The position numbers and the translations under genes are program-made. DNA of 64,000 nucleotides from an uncultured Oscillospiraceae bacterium (GTDB taxonomy: Bacteria; Bacillota; Clostridia; Oscillospirales; Oscillospiraceae): NCBI GenBank assembly GCA_934565795.1, contig CAKTIM010000001.1:1-64000 (forward strand). Direction: 5' to 3'. Each line of letters opens with the position of its first letter. Position 1 is the first letter of the stretch. Below, in pieces: positions 33,063 through 42,050 of this stretch. The notes under the pieces are model-generated. The model was not told the origin of the DNA, searched no databases, and was given only the letters and a program-made list of their open reading frames with translations.

Positions 33063-33527
33063 TTACGGCAGCAGCTCCAGCCGCAGCTTGACGACCAGCT
33101 TTGTAAAAGTCCTCGGCTCCGCCGCGCAGCGGCAGGGCATGTGCCCGTCCTCCGGCAGCACCACATAGCACAGCCCTTCCGGGACATGCAGAACCGTCGG
33201 CGCTGCTGTGCCGCTGAAAAACTGAATGTCCCTCTGCGCGTCATACTCCGTCACCGGCGTCAGCTTGTCCAGCGGGAGATAGGCCATCTCCTCTTCGCCG
33301 GTGAGCATATACTGAATATCCAGGTATTTGCGGTGAGTTTCGTATCTTCCCTCTTCTATGGGGGCGGTTGTCCCAGACTGAACAAACAGATATCCCCCGT
33401 CAAAGCAATGGCGGCCCTCTGTCAGGGCATTGCTCTTTACCCGGTCAATGCACTTCATCGCTTCCTCCAGATGCGGCAGAAGCGGCGCATACAGGCCCAA
33501 TTCACTGTATTTACACAGAATCAACAC
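33063..33527 (-). CDS. YhcH/YjgK/YiaL family (NanQ-like) anomerase
   Basis: A 154-residue cupin-like protein of the YhcH/YjgK/YiaL family. Key visible parts are GRHCFDGGYLFVQSGTT, THRKYLDIQYMLTGEEEM (His/Asp metal-site region), YDAQRDIQFFSG and VLPEDGHMPC. E. coli YhcH (NanQ) speeds ring opening of sialic acid for its lyase. The start is GTG 33527, with AGGAGG 6 bases upstream. Lying between a DapA/NanA aldolase gene and ribokinase, it is likely to supply the open-chain 2-keto acid to the aldolase. Confidence 0.85.
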   Translation of the reverse strand: MLILCKYSELGLYAPLLPHLEEAMKCIDRVKSNALTEGRHCFDGGYLFVQSGTTAPIEEGRYETHRKYLDIQYMLTGEEEMAYLPLDKLTPVTEYDAQRDIQFFSGTAAPTVLHVPEGLCYVVLPEDGHMPCRCAAEPRTFTKLVVKLRLELLP

Positions 33528-33594
33528 ACTCTTCCTCCTGTTGCCTTTCAGTGAAATTGCACCGCAGCGGGGCGGTGCAATTTCGGCGCATTGC

Positions 33595-34503
33595 TCAGCC
33601 AATCAAAACCTCTTTATAGCGAAGCTCTTTCAGCCTTTCGAGCAGTTGCGTCTCCTGCTCCGGGGTGAGATTTTCCATGGGACGGCGCATTTTGGTGGTG
33701 CGCAGGACGCCCTCCGCCTTGAGCACCGTCTTGTATGCGGCAATATTATTGATGGCGCAAAGCGTGGCATTCAGCGTATTTGTTCTGCGCTGAAGCTTGG
33801 TAGCCAGCTCAAAATCCTTATTCTGAATGGCCTCCCACAGCTTGCTGTAATGCTCCCGCACGATCATAGCGTTGCCGGAGACGACGCCATCGCCTCCGAC
33901 GGCGCAGACCGCCTCGAACAGATGATCCGGGCCGACCAGCACGGAGAATTCGCCATCCTGAATCGTCATAAACTCCTGCAGGCGAGTGAAATCCGGGTAG
34001 GAGTATTTTATGCCGACAATATTCTTGCAGCTGGCGGCAAGCTCCGCCGCCACCGCACGGTTAATGTCATTGACGGCATTCTGAGGGATGGCGTAGAGAT
34101 ACATGGGAAAATCCTCGGGGATCGCTGCGGAAACACTCTTGTAGAAGTCCACAAGGCCACGGTCGCTGAGCTTGTAAAAGCTGGGTGTGACGACGCCGAT
34201 GCCATCCGCGCCAATCTCCACCGCATGCTGCGCCAGCTCTATGGTGTCCTTCAGGTTCCACGCGCCCACGTGAACATACACCGGCACCCGGCCGCGGGCA
34301 TGGCGCACCGTCTCCTCGGCCACCAGCTTACGTTCTTCAACGGTCAGGTACATCATTTCGCCGGTAGTGCCGCAGGGATAAAGGCAGTTCATTCCGCCAT
34401 CAATGCAGTGATCCACCAACGCATGAAGGGATGCAATGTCAATGGTGTCATCCTCATTCAGCGGCGTAACAATTGGAATAACTGTTCCATAAAGTTTATT
34501 CAT
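33595..34503 (-). CDS. DapA/NanA-family (DHDPS superfamily) aldolase
   Basis: A 302-residue class I aldolase of the dihydrodipicolinate synthase/N-acetylneuraminate lyase superfamily. The GTTGE motif is at 45-49, the YAIP Tyr at 137 and the Schiff-base Lys at 166 (IVGIKYS). These enzymes make or break a bond between pyruvate and an aldehyde. In a transport and kinase operon, a catabolic pyruvate-releasing aldolase (sialate, Kdo or 2-keto-3-deoxy acid type) is far more likely than lysine synthesis. The substrate cannot be read from sequence. It follows the binding-protein gene by 154 bases. Confidence 0.85.
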   Translation of the reverse strand: MNKLYGTVIPIVTPLNEDDTIDIASLHALVDHCIDGGMNCLYPCGTTGEMMYLTVEERKLVAEETVRHARGRVPVYVHVGAWNLKDTIELAQHAVEIGADGIGVVTPSFYKLSDRGLVDFYKSVSAAIPEDFPMYLYAIPQNAVNDINRAVAAELAASCKNIVGIKYSYPDFTRLQEFMTIQDGEFSVLVGPDHLFEAVCAVGGDGVVSGNAMIVREHYSKLWEAIQNKDFELATKLQRRTNTLNATLCAINNIAAYKTVLKAEGVLRTTKMRRPMENLTPEQETQLLERLKELRYKEVLIG

Positions 34504-34611
34504 TCAAAAAATGACCTCCTGTGTGATGCGATTATCAAGCCAAGGAAGGCTCTGACAAAACCGGCAGGAATCGGCGCCCCAGCACAAACGGTTCGGTCAG
34601 AGGTTTCCAGG

Positions 34612-34640
34612 GCTGCGAAGGGCGAAAAGCCCTCCGCAGC
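34612..34640 (-). other. stem-loop after the solute-binding protein gene
   Basis: GCTGCG-A-AGGGC (34612-34623) pairs with GCCCT-C-CGCAGC (34629-34640) around a GAAAA loop. There is no T run. Such stems often stabilise the abundant binding-protein mRNA in transporter operons. Confidence 0.6.
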
Positions 34641-34656
34641 GCTGATAACGCAGAAA

Positions 34657-36186
34657 TTACTTAAAGTAGAGAACCGGGACGCGGGCATTCATCAGATCGT
34701 AGGACTCCACGTTCTCCAGCTCGGAGGTAGCGGCCATGTAGAAAATCTGCACAACCATGGGATAGTAGGGCATCTGGTCATAGAAGTACTCCTGCAGCTC
34801 GTTGCCGTTCTGAAGCTGGAGCTCCGGGTCGGTTGCCTGGGCTGCCTTGTCCCACAGCTCATTGAAGGTGGGATCATCCCAGGCGACGAACTGGTTGGAA
34901 TTGCGGTAAGCCCAGTCGAGCTGCATGACGGCGCTGGCCTTGCTGTTTTTCAGCATGAACAGATCCCAGCCCTCGTGGCTCGGGTCGGTGGCAGTGGCCA
35001 CCGTGCCCGCGAAGTCACTGGAAACCAGGTTGACATTGATGCCGATGGCATTGAGGTTGTTCATAATGACCTCGCACATGCCCACACGGTTGGCATCATC
35101 GTCGCAGATCATGGTCAGGGTCAATTCGCCCTCGGCATAGCCGGCCTTGGCCAGGTGCTCCTTGGCGGCCTCGACATTGTAATTATACCAGTCGTCAAAC
35201 TTGAGGAAGCCCAGAGCGTTGGAGCTGCTGACGCCGGAGGCGGGAACCGCCGCGCCGCCAAAGCCACCGGCCACAAGCGCATTTTCATTGATCGCGTAGG
35301 CCACGGCCTTACGCAGGTCAGGATTGCTCAGGGGGTGGCCCTCGGCCAGGTTATAGAACAGGTTGTGCACCTGCACGCCCGGCTCTTCAATGACTGTGTA
35401 GGCCGGATCGTCGCGCAGATACTCGATTTCGGACACATCCAGGTTGGTGGCAACGTCCACGCCGCCGGTCTCAAGCTCAATGCCGCGCTGGGTCGTCTCG
35501 GGAATGACACGGAAAATGACATTCTCGATATAGGGCTTCTCGCCCCAGTAATTTTCATTGGCCTTCAGGGTCACAGAGTCGCCGACAATGTAGTCCGCGA
35601 ACATGTACGGGCCGGTGCCCACGGGATTCTCGGCCATGTTTCCGCCGGCTTCCATGGTCTCCTTGTCAAAGATGAAGCCGTAGTTCACATCGCCCAGGTA
35701 CTGCAGCAGGATTGCATCGGGCTTAAAGGTAGCCAGGGTGATGGTGTAGTCATCAATGATCTTGCAGTTTTCAAGGTCAATGTTGTCACGAATGCAGGCG
35801 GGGGTATAGGAGCCTTTTTCGATGTAATACTGCCAGGAGAACAGCACATCATCCGCAGTGAAAGGGTTGCCGTTGTGGAAGGTAACGCCCTTGCGCAGGT
35901 GGAAGGTCACGTGCGTATCATCCTCGTACTCGTAGGATTCAGCAAGGACATTTTCGTACTGCTGGCTGGAAAGAGAGAGGTGCAGCAGCGGCTCAAAAAT
36001 CCACTGACGCACGCGGGTACCGGCGTCGGAGACATTGTTTGTGGGGTCGATGGAACCCACATCCAGGATGTTGGCGATAACCACCGTATCCTTGGAGCTG
36101 ACGATCTCGGCGGCCTGAGCATTTGTCACCGAGACGAACAGCAGGCAAATCAGGCAGATCAGGGACAGTGCGCGTTTCATCTTCAT
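34657..36186 (-). CDS. ABC transporter substrate-binding protein, family 5 (Opp/Dpp type)
   Basis: A 509-residue exported solute-binding protein. Residues 1-26 form a signal peptide; a lipobox Cys is not obvious (LICLICLLFVSVTNAQAA), so anchoring is uncertain. The family 5 signature region is visible at DPTNNVSDAGTRVRQWIFEPLL and in YEYEDDTHVTFHLRKGVTFHNGNPFTADDVLFSW. Family members bind peptides, nickel, opines or oligosaccharides. In this operon with sugar-acid genes it may bind an oligosaccharide or acylated sugar acid. It is followed by a stabilising stem-loop. Confidence 0.9.
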   Translation of the reverse strand: MKMKRALSLICLICLLFVSVTNAQAAEIVSSKDTVVIANILDVGSIDPTNNVSDAGTRVRQWIFEPLLHLSLSSQQYENVLAESYEYEDDTHVTFHLRKGVTFHNGNPFTADDVLFSWQYYIEKGSYTPACIRDNIDLENCKIIDDYTITLATFKPDAILLQYLGDVNYGFIFDKETMEAGGNMAENPVGTGPYMFADYIVGDSVTLKANENYWGEKPYIENVIFRVIPETTQRGIELETGGVDVATNLDVSEIEYLRDDPAYTVIEEPGVQVHNLFYNLAEGHPLSNPDLRKAVAYAINENALVAGGFGGAAVPASGVSSSNALGFLKFDDWYNYNVEAAKEHLAKAGYAEGELTLTMICDDDANRVGMCEVIMNNLNAIGINVNLVSSDFAGTVATATDPSHEGWDLFMLKNSKASAVMQLDWAYRNSNQFVAWDDPTFNELWDKAAQATDPELQLQNGNELQEYFYDQMPYYPMVVQIFYMAATSELENVESYDLMNARVPVLYFK

Positions 36187-36201
36187 TGTGTTTTTCTCTC
36201 C

Positions 36202-37167
36202 TCATTTATTTATTTCTTCAGCCCGGACACAGGAAACATAGTGACCCGGTTTGAATTCTCTGTACTGCTGCGGCTTCAGGCAGGCGTCTGAAGCGTAGGG
36301 GCAGCGGCTGGCAAAGCGGCATCCCGGCTCTGGATTGATCGGGGAGGTCAACTCACCCTTGAGCAGAATGCGCTGCCGTGTGTCAGTTATATCCACCGTC
36401 GGGATGGCCGACAGCAGAGCCTGCGTGTAGGGATGCAAGGGGCTGCTGAACAGCTCATCCGATGGACACATCTCTACCACCTGGCCCAGATACATCACGC
36501 AGATCACGTCGGAAATATACTTTACAACGGACATATCGTGGGTAATGAATACATAGGTCAGGTTGCGCTCATCCTTCAGGTCAAGCATCAGATTCAGCAC
36601 CTGCGCCTGAATGGACACATCCAGTGCCGAGACAGGCTCATCGCATACAATAAACTGCGGGTTCAATGCCAGCGCGCGGGCAATGCCCACCCTTTGACGG
36701 CGGCCGCCGTCCAATTCGTGCGGATAGCTGCTTCCCAGGCGGCTGGCAATTCCCACGGTATCCATCATCTTTTCTGCCGCTGCCGTCAGCTCTCTGCCGC
36801 GCAGGTGGCGCGAAAGGTACAGCGGTTCCTTGATGATATCGCTGACCGTCATACGGGGATTCAAAGAGGAATAGGGATCCTGGAAGATCATCGACATCTC
36901 TGTACGCAGCTTGTGTATCCGCTTGCGGCTGGGGTTTGTAATATCCTCACCCTCAAATCGGATTTCACCATCCGTCGCGGACAGCAGATGAACTAGCACG
37001 CGCCCAAGTGTGGATTTTCCGCACCCGGATTCTCCTACAACACCCAATGTCATACCGCGGTTGAGGGAAAAGCTGACGTCATCCACCGCATGCAGCATAC
37101 CATTTTTCACCTTGAAGAACTTTTTCAGGTGCTTTACTTCCAGCAATGGTGCAGTATTTTCAGACAT
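36202..37167 (-). CDS. oligopeptide/dipeptide-type ABC transporter ATPase (OppF-like)
   Basis: A 321-residue ATPase with Walker A GESGCGKS (about 39-46), signature LDGGRRQRVGIARAL (usual LSGGQ degenerated to LDGGR) and Walker B FIVCDEPVSALD. The C-terminal oligopeptide-transporter extension carries Cys residues (GCRFASRCPYASDACLKPQ) typical of OppD/OppF and their possible iron-sulfur-like site. It pairs with the ATPase gene directly upstream. It powers the Opp/Dpp-type importer of this operon. Confidence 0.9.
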   Translation of the reverse strand: MSENTAPLLEVKHLKKFFKVKNGMLHAVDDVSFSLNRGMTLGVVGESGCGKSTLGRVLVHLLSATDGEIRFEGEDITNPSRKRIHKLRTEMSMIFQDPYSSLNPRMTVSDIIKEPLYLSRHLRGRELTAAAEKMMDTVGIASRLGSSYPHELDGGRRQRVGIARALALNPQFIVCDEPVSALDVSIQAQVLNLMLDLKDERNLTYVFITHDMSVVKYISDVICVMYLGQVVEMCPSDELFSSPLHPYTQALLSAIPTVDITDTRQRILLKGELTSPINPEPGCRFASRCPYASDACLKPQQYREFKPGHYVSCVRAEEINK

Positions 37168-37170
37168 TTC

Positions 37171-38154
37171 TCAGGTTTCCTCCCTTTCCGTACCGATTTG
37201 CGTACAGCAAACCAGGTGCCCTGGCTCAATCTCAACTGTTGGAATTTCTCCACGGCAGGCCTCCGTCCGTCTGGAGCATCTTTCGTAAAAGGGGCATCCC
37301 TCCGGCTTCTCCATGGGATTCAGCGGCAGCCCCGGAATGGGCTTGAGCCGCTTGGCCCGGCTGTTCAGATCGGGCAGAGATTCAAATAGTCCAATGGTGT
37401 ATGGATGCTTTGCGCGGGTAAAAATCTGCTCTTTATTTCCGCACTCCATGATCTTGCCGCCGTAAAGGACTGCTGCACGGTCACAGCTTTTGGCCACAAC
37501 GCCCAGGTCATGCGTAATAAGGATAACTGAGGTGCCCATTTCCTTCTTCAGCTTCTCGATCAAATCCAGCACCTGCGCCTGAATGGTCACATCCAGCGCG
37601 GTTGTCGGCTCGTCGGCCAGCAGCAGATGGGGGTTGCAGGCCAGCGCGATTGCAATGACCACGCGCTGCTTCATTCCGCCTGAAAACTCGTGGGGATAGT
37701 TGTAGTAGCGTTCGCTGGGAATTCCGACGATTTCCAGCATCTGCATTCCGCGCTTCAGCGCTTCGGCCCGGCCGACATTCTGGTGGATGCGAATGCTTTC
37801 CGAAATCTGCTCACCTACAGTAAGCGTCGGGTTCAGTGCCGACATGGGATCCTGAAAAATCATTGCAATTTCGGAGCCGCGCTTCCTACGCATCTCCGTC
37901 TCGCCCATTTCAAGAAGATTTTCTCCCCGGAAGAAAATCTCCCCAGAGCGAATCACTGCGGGCGGCTCCGGCAGAATGCGCAAAATGGAGCGTGCAATGG
38001 TTGTTTTTCCGGCGCCGGTTTCACCTACGATGCCAAGGGTCTCGCCATGCTCCATGGAGAAGCTGACACCGTTGACGGCATACACCACACCTTCGTCCGT
38101 ATCGTAAACAACGGAGAGATCCTTTATTTCAAGGAACACATCTTTTTTGCCCAT
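37171..38154 (-). CDS. oligopeptide/dipeptide-type ABC transporter ATPase (OppD-like)
   Basis: A 327-residue ATPase with Walker A GETGAGKT (about 41-48), signature FSGGMKQRVVIAIAL and Walker B LLLADEPTTALD. The C-terminal family extension contains GCPFYERCSRRTEACRG. It starts 13 bases after the second permease gene and ends 3 bases before the OppF-like gene, so the pair is tightly coupled. Confidence 0.92.
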   Translation of the reverse strand: MGKKDVFLEIKDLSVVYDTDEGVVYAVNGVSFSMEHGETLGIVGETGAGKTTIARSILRILPEPPAVIRSGEIFFRGENLLEMGETEMRRKRGSEIAMIFQDPMSALNPTLTVGEQISESIRIHQNVGRAEALKRGMQMLEIVGIPSERYYNYPHEFSGGMKQRVVIAIALACNPHLLLADEPTTALDVTIQAQVLDLIEKLKKEMGTSVILITHDLGVVAKSCDRAAVLYGGKIMECGNKEQIFTRAKHPYTIGLFESLPDLNSRAKRLKPIPGLPLNPMEKPEGCPFYERCSRRTEACRGEIPTVEIEPGHLVCCTQIGTEREET

Positions 38155-38167
38155 TCGTCAAGCCTCC

Positions 38168-39043
38168 TTAGCGTTTCATCCGCGGATCAAGCGCATCGCG
38201 GATGCCGTCGCCCAGCAAATTAAACGAGATAACGGTAATCATAATGACCAGTCCCGGACAAGTCGCCATCCACCATGCCTTGCGGATGTAATTTCTTCCC
38301 GCCGTAATCATTGCGCCCCATTCCGGTGAAGGCGGCTGCGCCCCCAGTCCGAGGAAGCTCAGCCCCGCCGCCATCAGGATGGCACTGGCAAAGCCCATGG
38401 TCATGTTCACGATAATGGGAGAAAGGCAGTTGGGAACAATATGCTTAAAAATGATTCTTAAATTTCCCGCATCGGCCAATCTGGCTGCCTCAACAAATTC
38501 CGCATCCCGAATAGTCAGAATCTGGCCGCGTATCAGTCGCGCATATCCGGGAATTTGGGAAATGCCCACTGCGATCATTGCGTTGCCCATGCCGTTACCC
38601 AACGCCGCCGCAATGGCGATTGCCATCAGCATGGCAGGGATCGAATAAAACACGTCGAGAAAACGCATGATAATCATGTCTGTTTTTCCGCCGAAGAATC
38701 CGGCGACGGCACCGATGGTTACACCCAAAACAGCGGAGATGCCCACAGATATCAGGCCAATCTGCAAAGAACTTGGGGTTCCGTAAATCAGGCGGCTGAA
38801 AATATCACGGCCGTACTGATCCGTTCCGCACAGGTGCTGCCAGGAGGGCGCCAGCAGAGCGGCGCTGGGATCCTGTTCATCATATCCATAGGGAGCAATG
38901 TAAGGAGCCAGGCACGCAACAAGGATGACAAGCAGGATGACAAAAAGTCCAACCATCGCGCGCTTATTCCGCCTCAACCGAACCAGCGCCAGCGCATACA
39001 GACTATTTTTGCTGCGCTTTCTCTTTTTTTGATGAAGGCCCAT
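38168..39043 (-). CDS. ABC transporter permease (OppC/DppC-like)
   Basis: A 291-residue inner-membrane permease with about six helices. The first helix (MVGLFVILLVILVACLAPYI) follows the OppC-type N-terminal segment. The CGTDQYGRDIFSRLIYG motif is the classical DppC signature, and the cytoplasmic EAA loop is EAARLADAGNLRIIFKHIVPN. The start at 39043 has AAAGGAG upstream, inside the end of the previous permease gene. Confidence 0.92.
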   Translation of the reverse strand: MGLHQKKRKRSKNSLYALALVRLRRNKRAMVGLFVILLVILVACLAPYIAPYGYDEQDPSAALLAPSWQHLCGTDQYGRDIFSRLIYGTPSSLQIGLISVGISAVLGVTIGAVAGFFGGKTDMIIMRFLDVFYSIPAMLMAIAIAAALGNGMGNAMIAVGISQIPGYARLIRGQILTIRDAEFVEAARLADAGNLRIIFKHIVPNCLSPIIVNMTMGFASAILMAAGLSFLGLGAQPPSPEWGAMITAGRNYIRKAWWMATCPGLVIMITVISFNLLGDGIRDALDPRMKR

Positions 39044-39044
39044 A

Positions 39045-40007
39045 TCAATTTGCTCCTTTCTTCTTTTTCCTGCCGCCGCTGCTGTACTGCGCCTTGATCC
39101 TGGGATCGACAAAAGCATAGGCCAGGTCAGAGATCAGCAGTATCACGCTTGAGCAGATCGACAGCGCCAGCACCGCCCCCAGCACAGAGGGATAATCCCT
39201 GCCCTTAATGGCATTGACGATCATCGTTCCCATGCCGGGAATGGAAAAGACGGTTTCGGTGATCATTGACCCGCCCAGCAGCATGCAGCTGCTGCCGCCA
39301 AGGCTGGTAATAATGGGAATCAGCGCGTTGCGCAGCGCATGCTTGTAGGTAATGGATTTGGGGGCAACACCCTTTGCCTTTGCAGTGACAATGTAGTCCT
39401 GGCCAATTACATCCAGCATGCAGGAGCGGGTCAGGCGGGCAATGCTTGCCGTCTGCTGAAGCGCCAGCGATGATACGGGGAGAATATAATACACCGGCCC
39501 GTACAAACCCGAGGCAGGCAGCCAGCCAAGCTTCAGCGCAAAAAGGATTGACAGCATCAGGCCCAGCCAGAAGCCCGGCATGGAAACCAGCACCAACGCG
39601 CCTGTCATAAGGACATTGTCCTTCCACGTGTAGGGATGCAATGCCGAAATGATTCCCACAGGAACGCCCAGGATGGTCATAACCAAAATTGCAAGGAACG
39701 CAATGGTCAGCGATTTGGGAAGACGGGCGGAAATCTCATCCAGAATCGGACGGTTTGTGGTGTAGGAGTTTCCAAAATCAAGCTTTGTGACGACCTTCCT
39801 TACATAGTCCACATATTGAGCAAAAAAGGATTTGTTAAGGCCGTGCTCCTCACGCCACTCTTCCAAACGCTCTTCACTGGCCTCCGTGCCCAAGGCCACG
39901 CGGGCAGGATCGCCCGGTGTGAGCTGGAGCAGGGAAAAGACGATAAAAATGACACCCAGAATGACAGGAATCATCCAAAGAAGCCTTTTTAGGATATATC
40001 TCCACAT
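39045..40007 (-). CDS. ABC transporter permease (OppB/DppB-like)
   Basis: A 320-residue permease with six predicted helices. The N-terminal MWRYILKRLLWMIPVILGVI and PGDPARVALG are the OppB/DppB hallmark, and the EAA loop is YIVTAKAKGVAPKSITYKHALRN. It is the first transporter gene and lies 29 bases after the esterase gene. Its stop is almost adjacent to the next permease start. Confidence 0.92.
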   Translation of the reverse strand: MWRYILKRLLWMIPVILGVIFIVFSLLQLTPGDPARVALGTEASEERLEEWREEHGLNKSFFAQYVDYVRKVVTKLDFGNSYTTNRPILDEISARLPKSLTIAFLAILVMTILGVPVGIISALHPYTWKDNVLMTGALVLVSMPGFWLGLMLSILFALKLGWLPASGLYGPVYYILPVSSLALQQTASIARLTRSCMLDVIGQDYIVTAKAKGVAPKSITYKHALRNALIPIITSLGGSSCMLLGGSMITETVFSIPGMGTMIVNAIKGRDYPSVLGAVLALSICSSVILLISDLAYAFVDPRIKAQYSSGGRKKKKGAN

Positions 40008-40036
40008 GGAATCTTATCTCCTTTCGCTTTGAACGC

Positions 40037-41035
40037 TTACAGCGGCATGCCGAACTCGCGGCGCAGAGACATGCAGATACCTGCATGCGTCCACTGGGTC
40101 AGCCGGGCACTATCCACTGCACAGAAAGCATGATCGACCCGCGGTGCGAGAATCATCTCGCAGGGAACCGCTGCACGAAGCAGCCGGGTCACATATCGGA
40201 AGGAATCATCCCGCAGCCATTCATATTCCGCAGTGATGACAGCATGCGGGCCGAGGCCGCTCACATCCGGGCAAAGGCCGGGCAGCGCATAGTAGGAAGG
40301 AACCGTTCCGTCCAGGCCTCCCAGGTATTGCGCCATAACACTCTTGGCGTAATTGTATCCCTCCGCCTTAACCGGCTGATATTGGTAGGCGGATATCCCC
40401 TCGGCATTGTCCATATACAGCGCAGCACAATTCAGAACTGTCAGCCGCGGGGGCTGATCGCCGTGATCCCGCAAATAGAGTGCCAGGCCGGCACACAGAT
40501 TGCCGCCTGCGCTTGTTCCGTGAAGCGCAATTCGCTTGCTGTCGCCGCCAATTTCCTCAGCGTGTCCACACAGCCAGCGGTAGGCACAGACGCAGTCCTG
40601 CAGCGGCTTCGGAAAATGGATTCCGTTGCGGGCAATGCGATAATCTACGCTGACCACGATGCAGGGGGTGCCCTGTGCCAGCGCAATGGCGCGGGAGTTG
40701 TCAATATCCAGCGCGCCGCCGATCCAGCCACCGCCATGCACATTCATCAGAATTGGCGACTTTTCCGGGAGATTTTTGGGGCGGTAAATGCGAAGACGCA
40801 GCGGGTCACCGTCAGGGCCGGTAATCTGTATGTCCTCCATCGTCATTCCATCCGGCATCTCATAATCCAGCAGAATTTTCATCCTCAGCTCAACTGCCCG
40901 CAGGTCTTCCTCTGTAGGCTCATGATCGCAGTGCAGTTTGGTGCAGGTTTTTCCATTCTCTGTCCAAACATCGATAAACCCATGAGAATTCGCCTCGATA
41001 TAAGCGGCATATTCGGGATGTGGTATGTAGTTCAT
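40037..41035 (-). CDS. HSL-type alpha/beta-hydrolase (esterase)
   Basis: A 332-residue hydrolase of the hormone-sensitive-lipase type. The oxyanion motif HGGGW is at 100-104, the nucleophile elbow GTSAGGN at 173-179 (Ser175), and the C-terminal acid/base His lies in PRVDHAFC. No signal peptide is seen, so it acts in the cytoplasm after import. In this operon it may remove O-acetyl or other ester groups from the imported sugar acid; this is inference. It lies 21 bases after the dehydrogenase gene. Confidence 0.85.
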   Translation of the reverse strand: MNYIPHPEYAAYIEANSHGFIDVWTENGKTCTKLHCDHEPTEEDLRAVELRMKILLDYEMPDGMTMEDIQITGPDGDPLRLRIYRPKNLPEKSPILMNVHGGGWIGGALDIDNSRAIALAQGTPCIVVSVDYRIARNGIHFPKPLQDCVCAYRWLCGHAEEIGGDSKRIALHGTSAGGNLCAGLALYLRDHGDQPPRLTVLNCAALYMDNAEGISAYQYQPVKAEGYNYAKSVMAQYLGGLDGTVPSYYALPGLCPDVSGLGPHAVITAEYEWLRDDSFRYVTRLLRAAVPCEMILAPRVDHAFCAVDSARLTQWTHAGICMSLRREFGMPL

Positions 41036-41056
41036 AGTATTCTCCTTATCTGATGC

Positions 41057-42016
41057 TCAGTGGTTCCACACCACAGGATTGGCGGGTGCCTTTCCGCTGC
41101 ACATATCAATGATGGCACGCGCACAGATCAGGCTCCCATTATAATTGGTTTCGTAGGAAAGCGCCGCTGCATGCGGGGTGACAACCACATTGGGCAAACC
41201 AATAATCCGATTATTCTTGGTCAGCGGTTCCTCCTCGTAAACGTCCAGGCCCGCACCAGCCAGCTTTCCACTGGTCAGAGTGTCGTACAGTGCATCTTCA
41301 TCCACGATGGAGCCGCGCGCCGTATTGATGAGATAAGCGCCGTCCTTCATGCAGGCAAACATATCTGCATTGAACAGGTGATGGGTCGCAGGTGTCGCAG
41401 GCAGATGCAGTGAAACAATATCCGCGTCGGCTAGCATATCCTCAAGTCGATCGTAGATTTTCACGTTCATTCCTTCCGGGGCCGCGCTGATGTAGGGGTC
41501 GTAAACAAGCACTTCAGCCTGGAAGGCGCTGACCAGCCGCGCCAGCTGCATTCCGACCTTGCCAAAGCCAACAAGGCCAACTTTTTTGCCGCCCAGCTCA
41601 CGCATTGTGAATCGATCCCATCCTGCACGGCGTGCGGCCGAATCAAAGGCAACCATATTCTTGATTACCATCAGCATTAGCGTCAGCGCGAATTCCGCCA
41701 CGGAATTATGGTTTGCAGATCGGGCAACGCCAATACCATGCTCCTTGCAGTATTCCAAATCAATATTGTCCGTTCCAACGCCAAAGCGGGCAATTGCCTT
41801 TAGATTAGGGGCGCACGCCAGAACCTCTGCGGAATATGGCTCCACACCGGCTACGGCCGCATCGGCGTCAACGATCATTTCCTTAAGCATTTCTGCGGTC
41901 ATGCTGATACCAGTATCATTCCCGACGACCTCGAAGCCTGCCTCCCGGAGCAGCTGCCTGGCTTCCTCGCAGAACAGCTCACGATGCTCTTTAAAAGGGA
42001 TAATCACTTTTTTCAT
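41057..42016 (-). CDS. D-2-hydroxyacid dehydrogenase (SerA/phosphoglycerate dehydrogenase-like)
   Basis: A 319-residue NAD-dependent dehydrogenase. The NAD motif is GLVGFGKVGMQLARL (G-x-G-x-x-G form, about 146-160). The catalytic Arg region is LINTARGSIVDEDAL, Glu in AGAGLDVYEEEPL, and the His in VVTPHAAALS. There is no ACT domain, so it is not a full-length regulated SerA. It interconverts a 2-keto acid and its D-2-hydroxy acid; in this operon the substrate could be the sugar acid or pyruvate. The start at 42016 has AAAGGAG upstream. It is the second gene of the operon. Confidence 0.85.
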   Translation of the reverse strand: MKKVIIPFKEHRELFCEEARQLLREAGFEVVGNDTGISMTAEMLKEMIVDADAAVAGVEPYSAEVLACAPNLKAIARFGVGTDNIDLEYCKEHGIGVARSANHNSVAEFALTLMLMVIKNMVAFDSAARRAGWDRFTMRELGGKKVGLVGFGKVGMQLARLVSAFQAEVLVYDPYISAAPEGMNVKIYDRLEDMLADADIVSLHLPATPATHHLFNADMFACMKDGAYLINTARGSIVDEDALYDTLTSGKLAGAGLDVYEEEPLTKNNRIIGLPNVVVTPHAAALSYETNYNGSLICARAIIDMCSGKAPANPVVWNH

Positions 42017-42050
42017 TTTAAAATCTCTCCTTTGCGGTTCACACGCAGCT

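Noticed and set aside
31331..34503. Standard sialic acid (Nan) pathway
   Set aside because: NanE and a linked N-acetylmannosamine kinase are absent, while a ribokinase and a KdsD-like isomerase are present. Sialate cannot be ruled out but fits less well.
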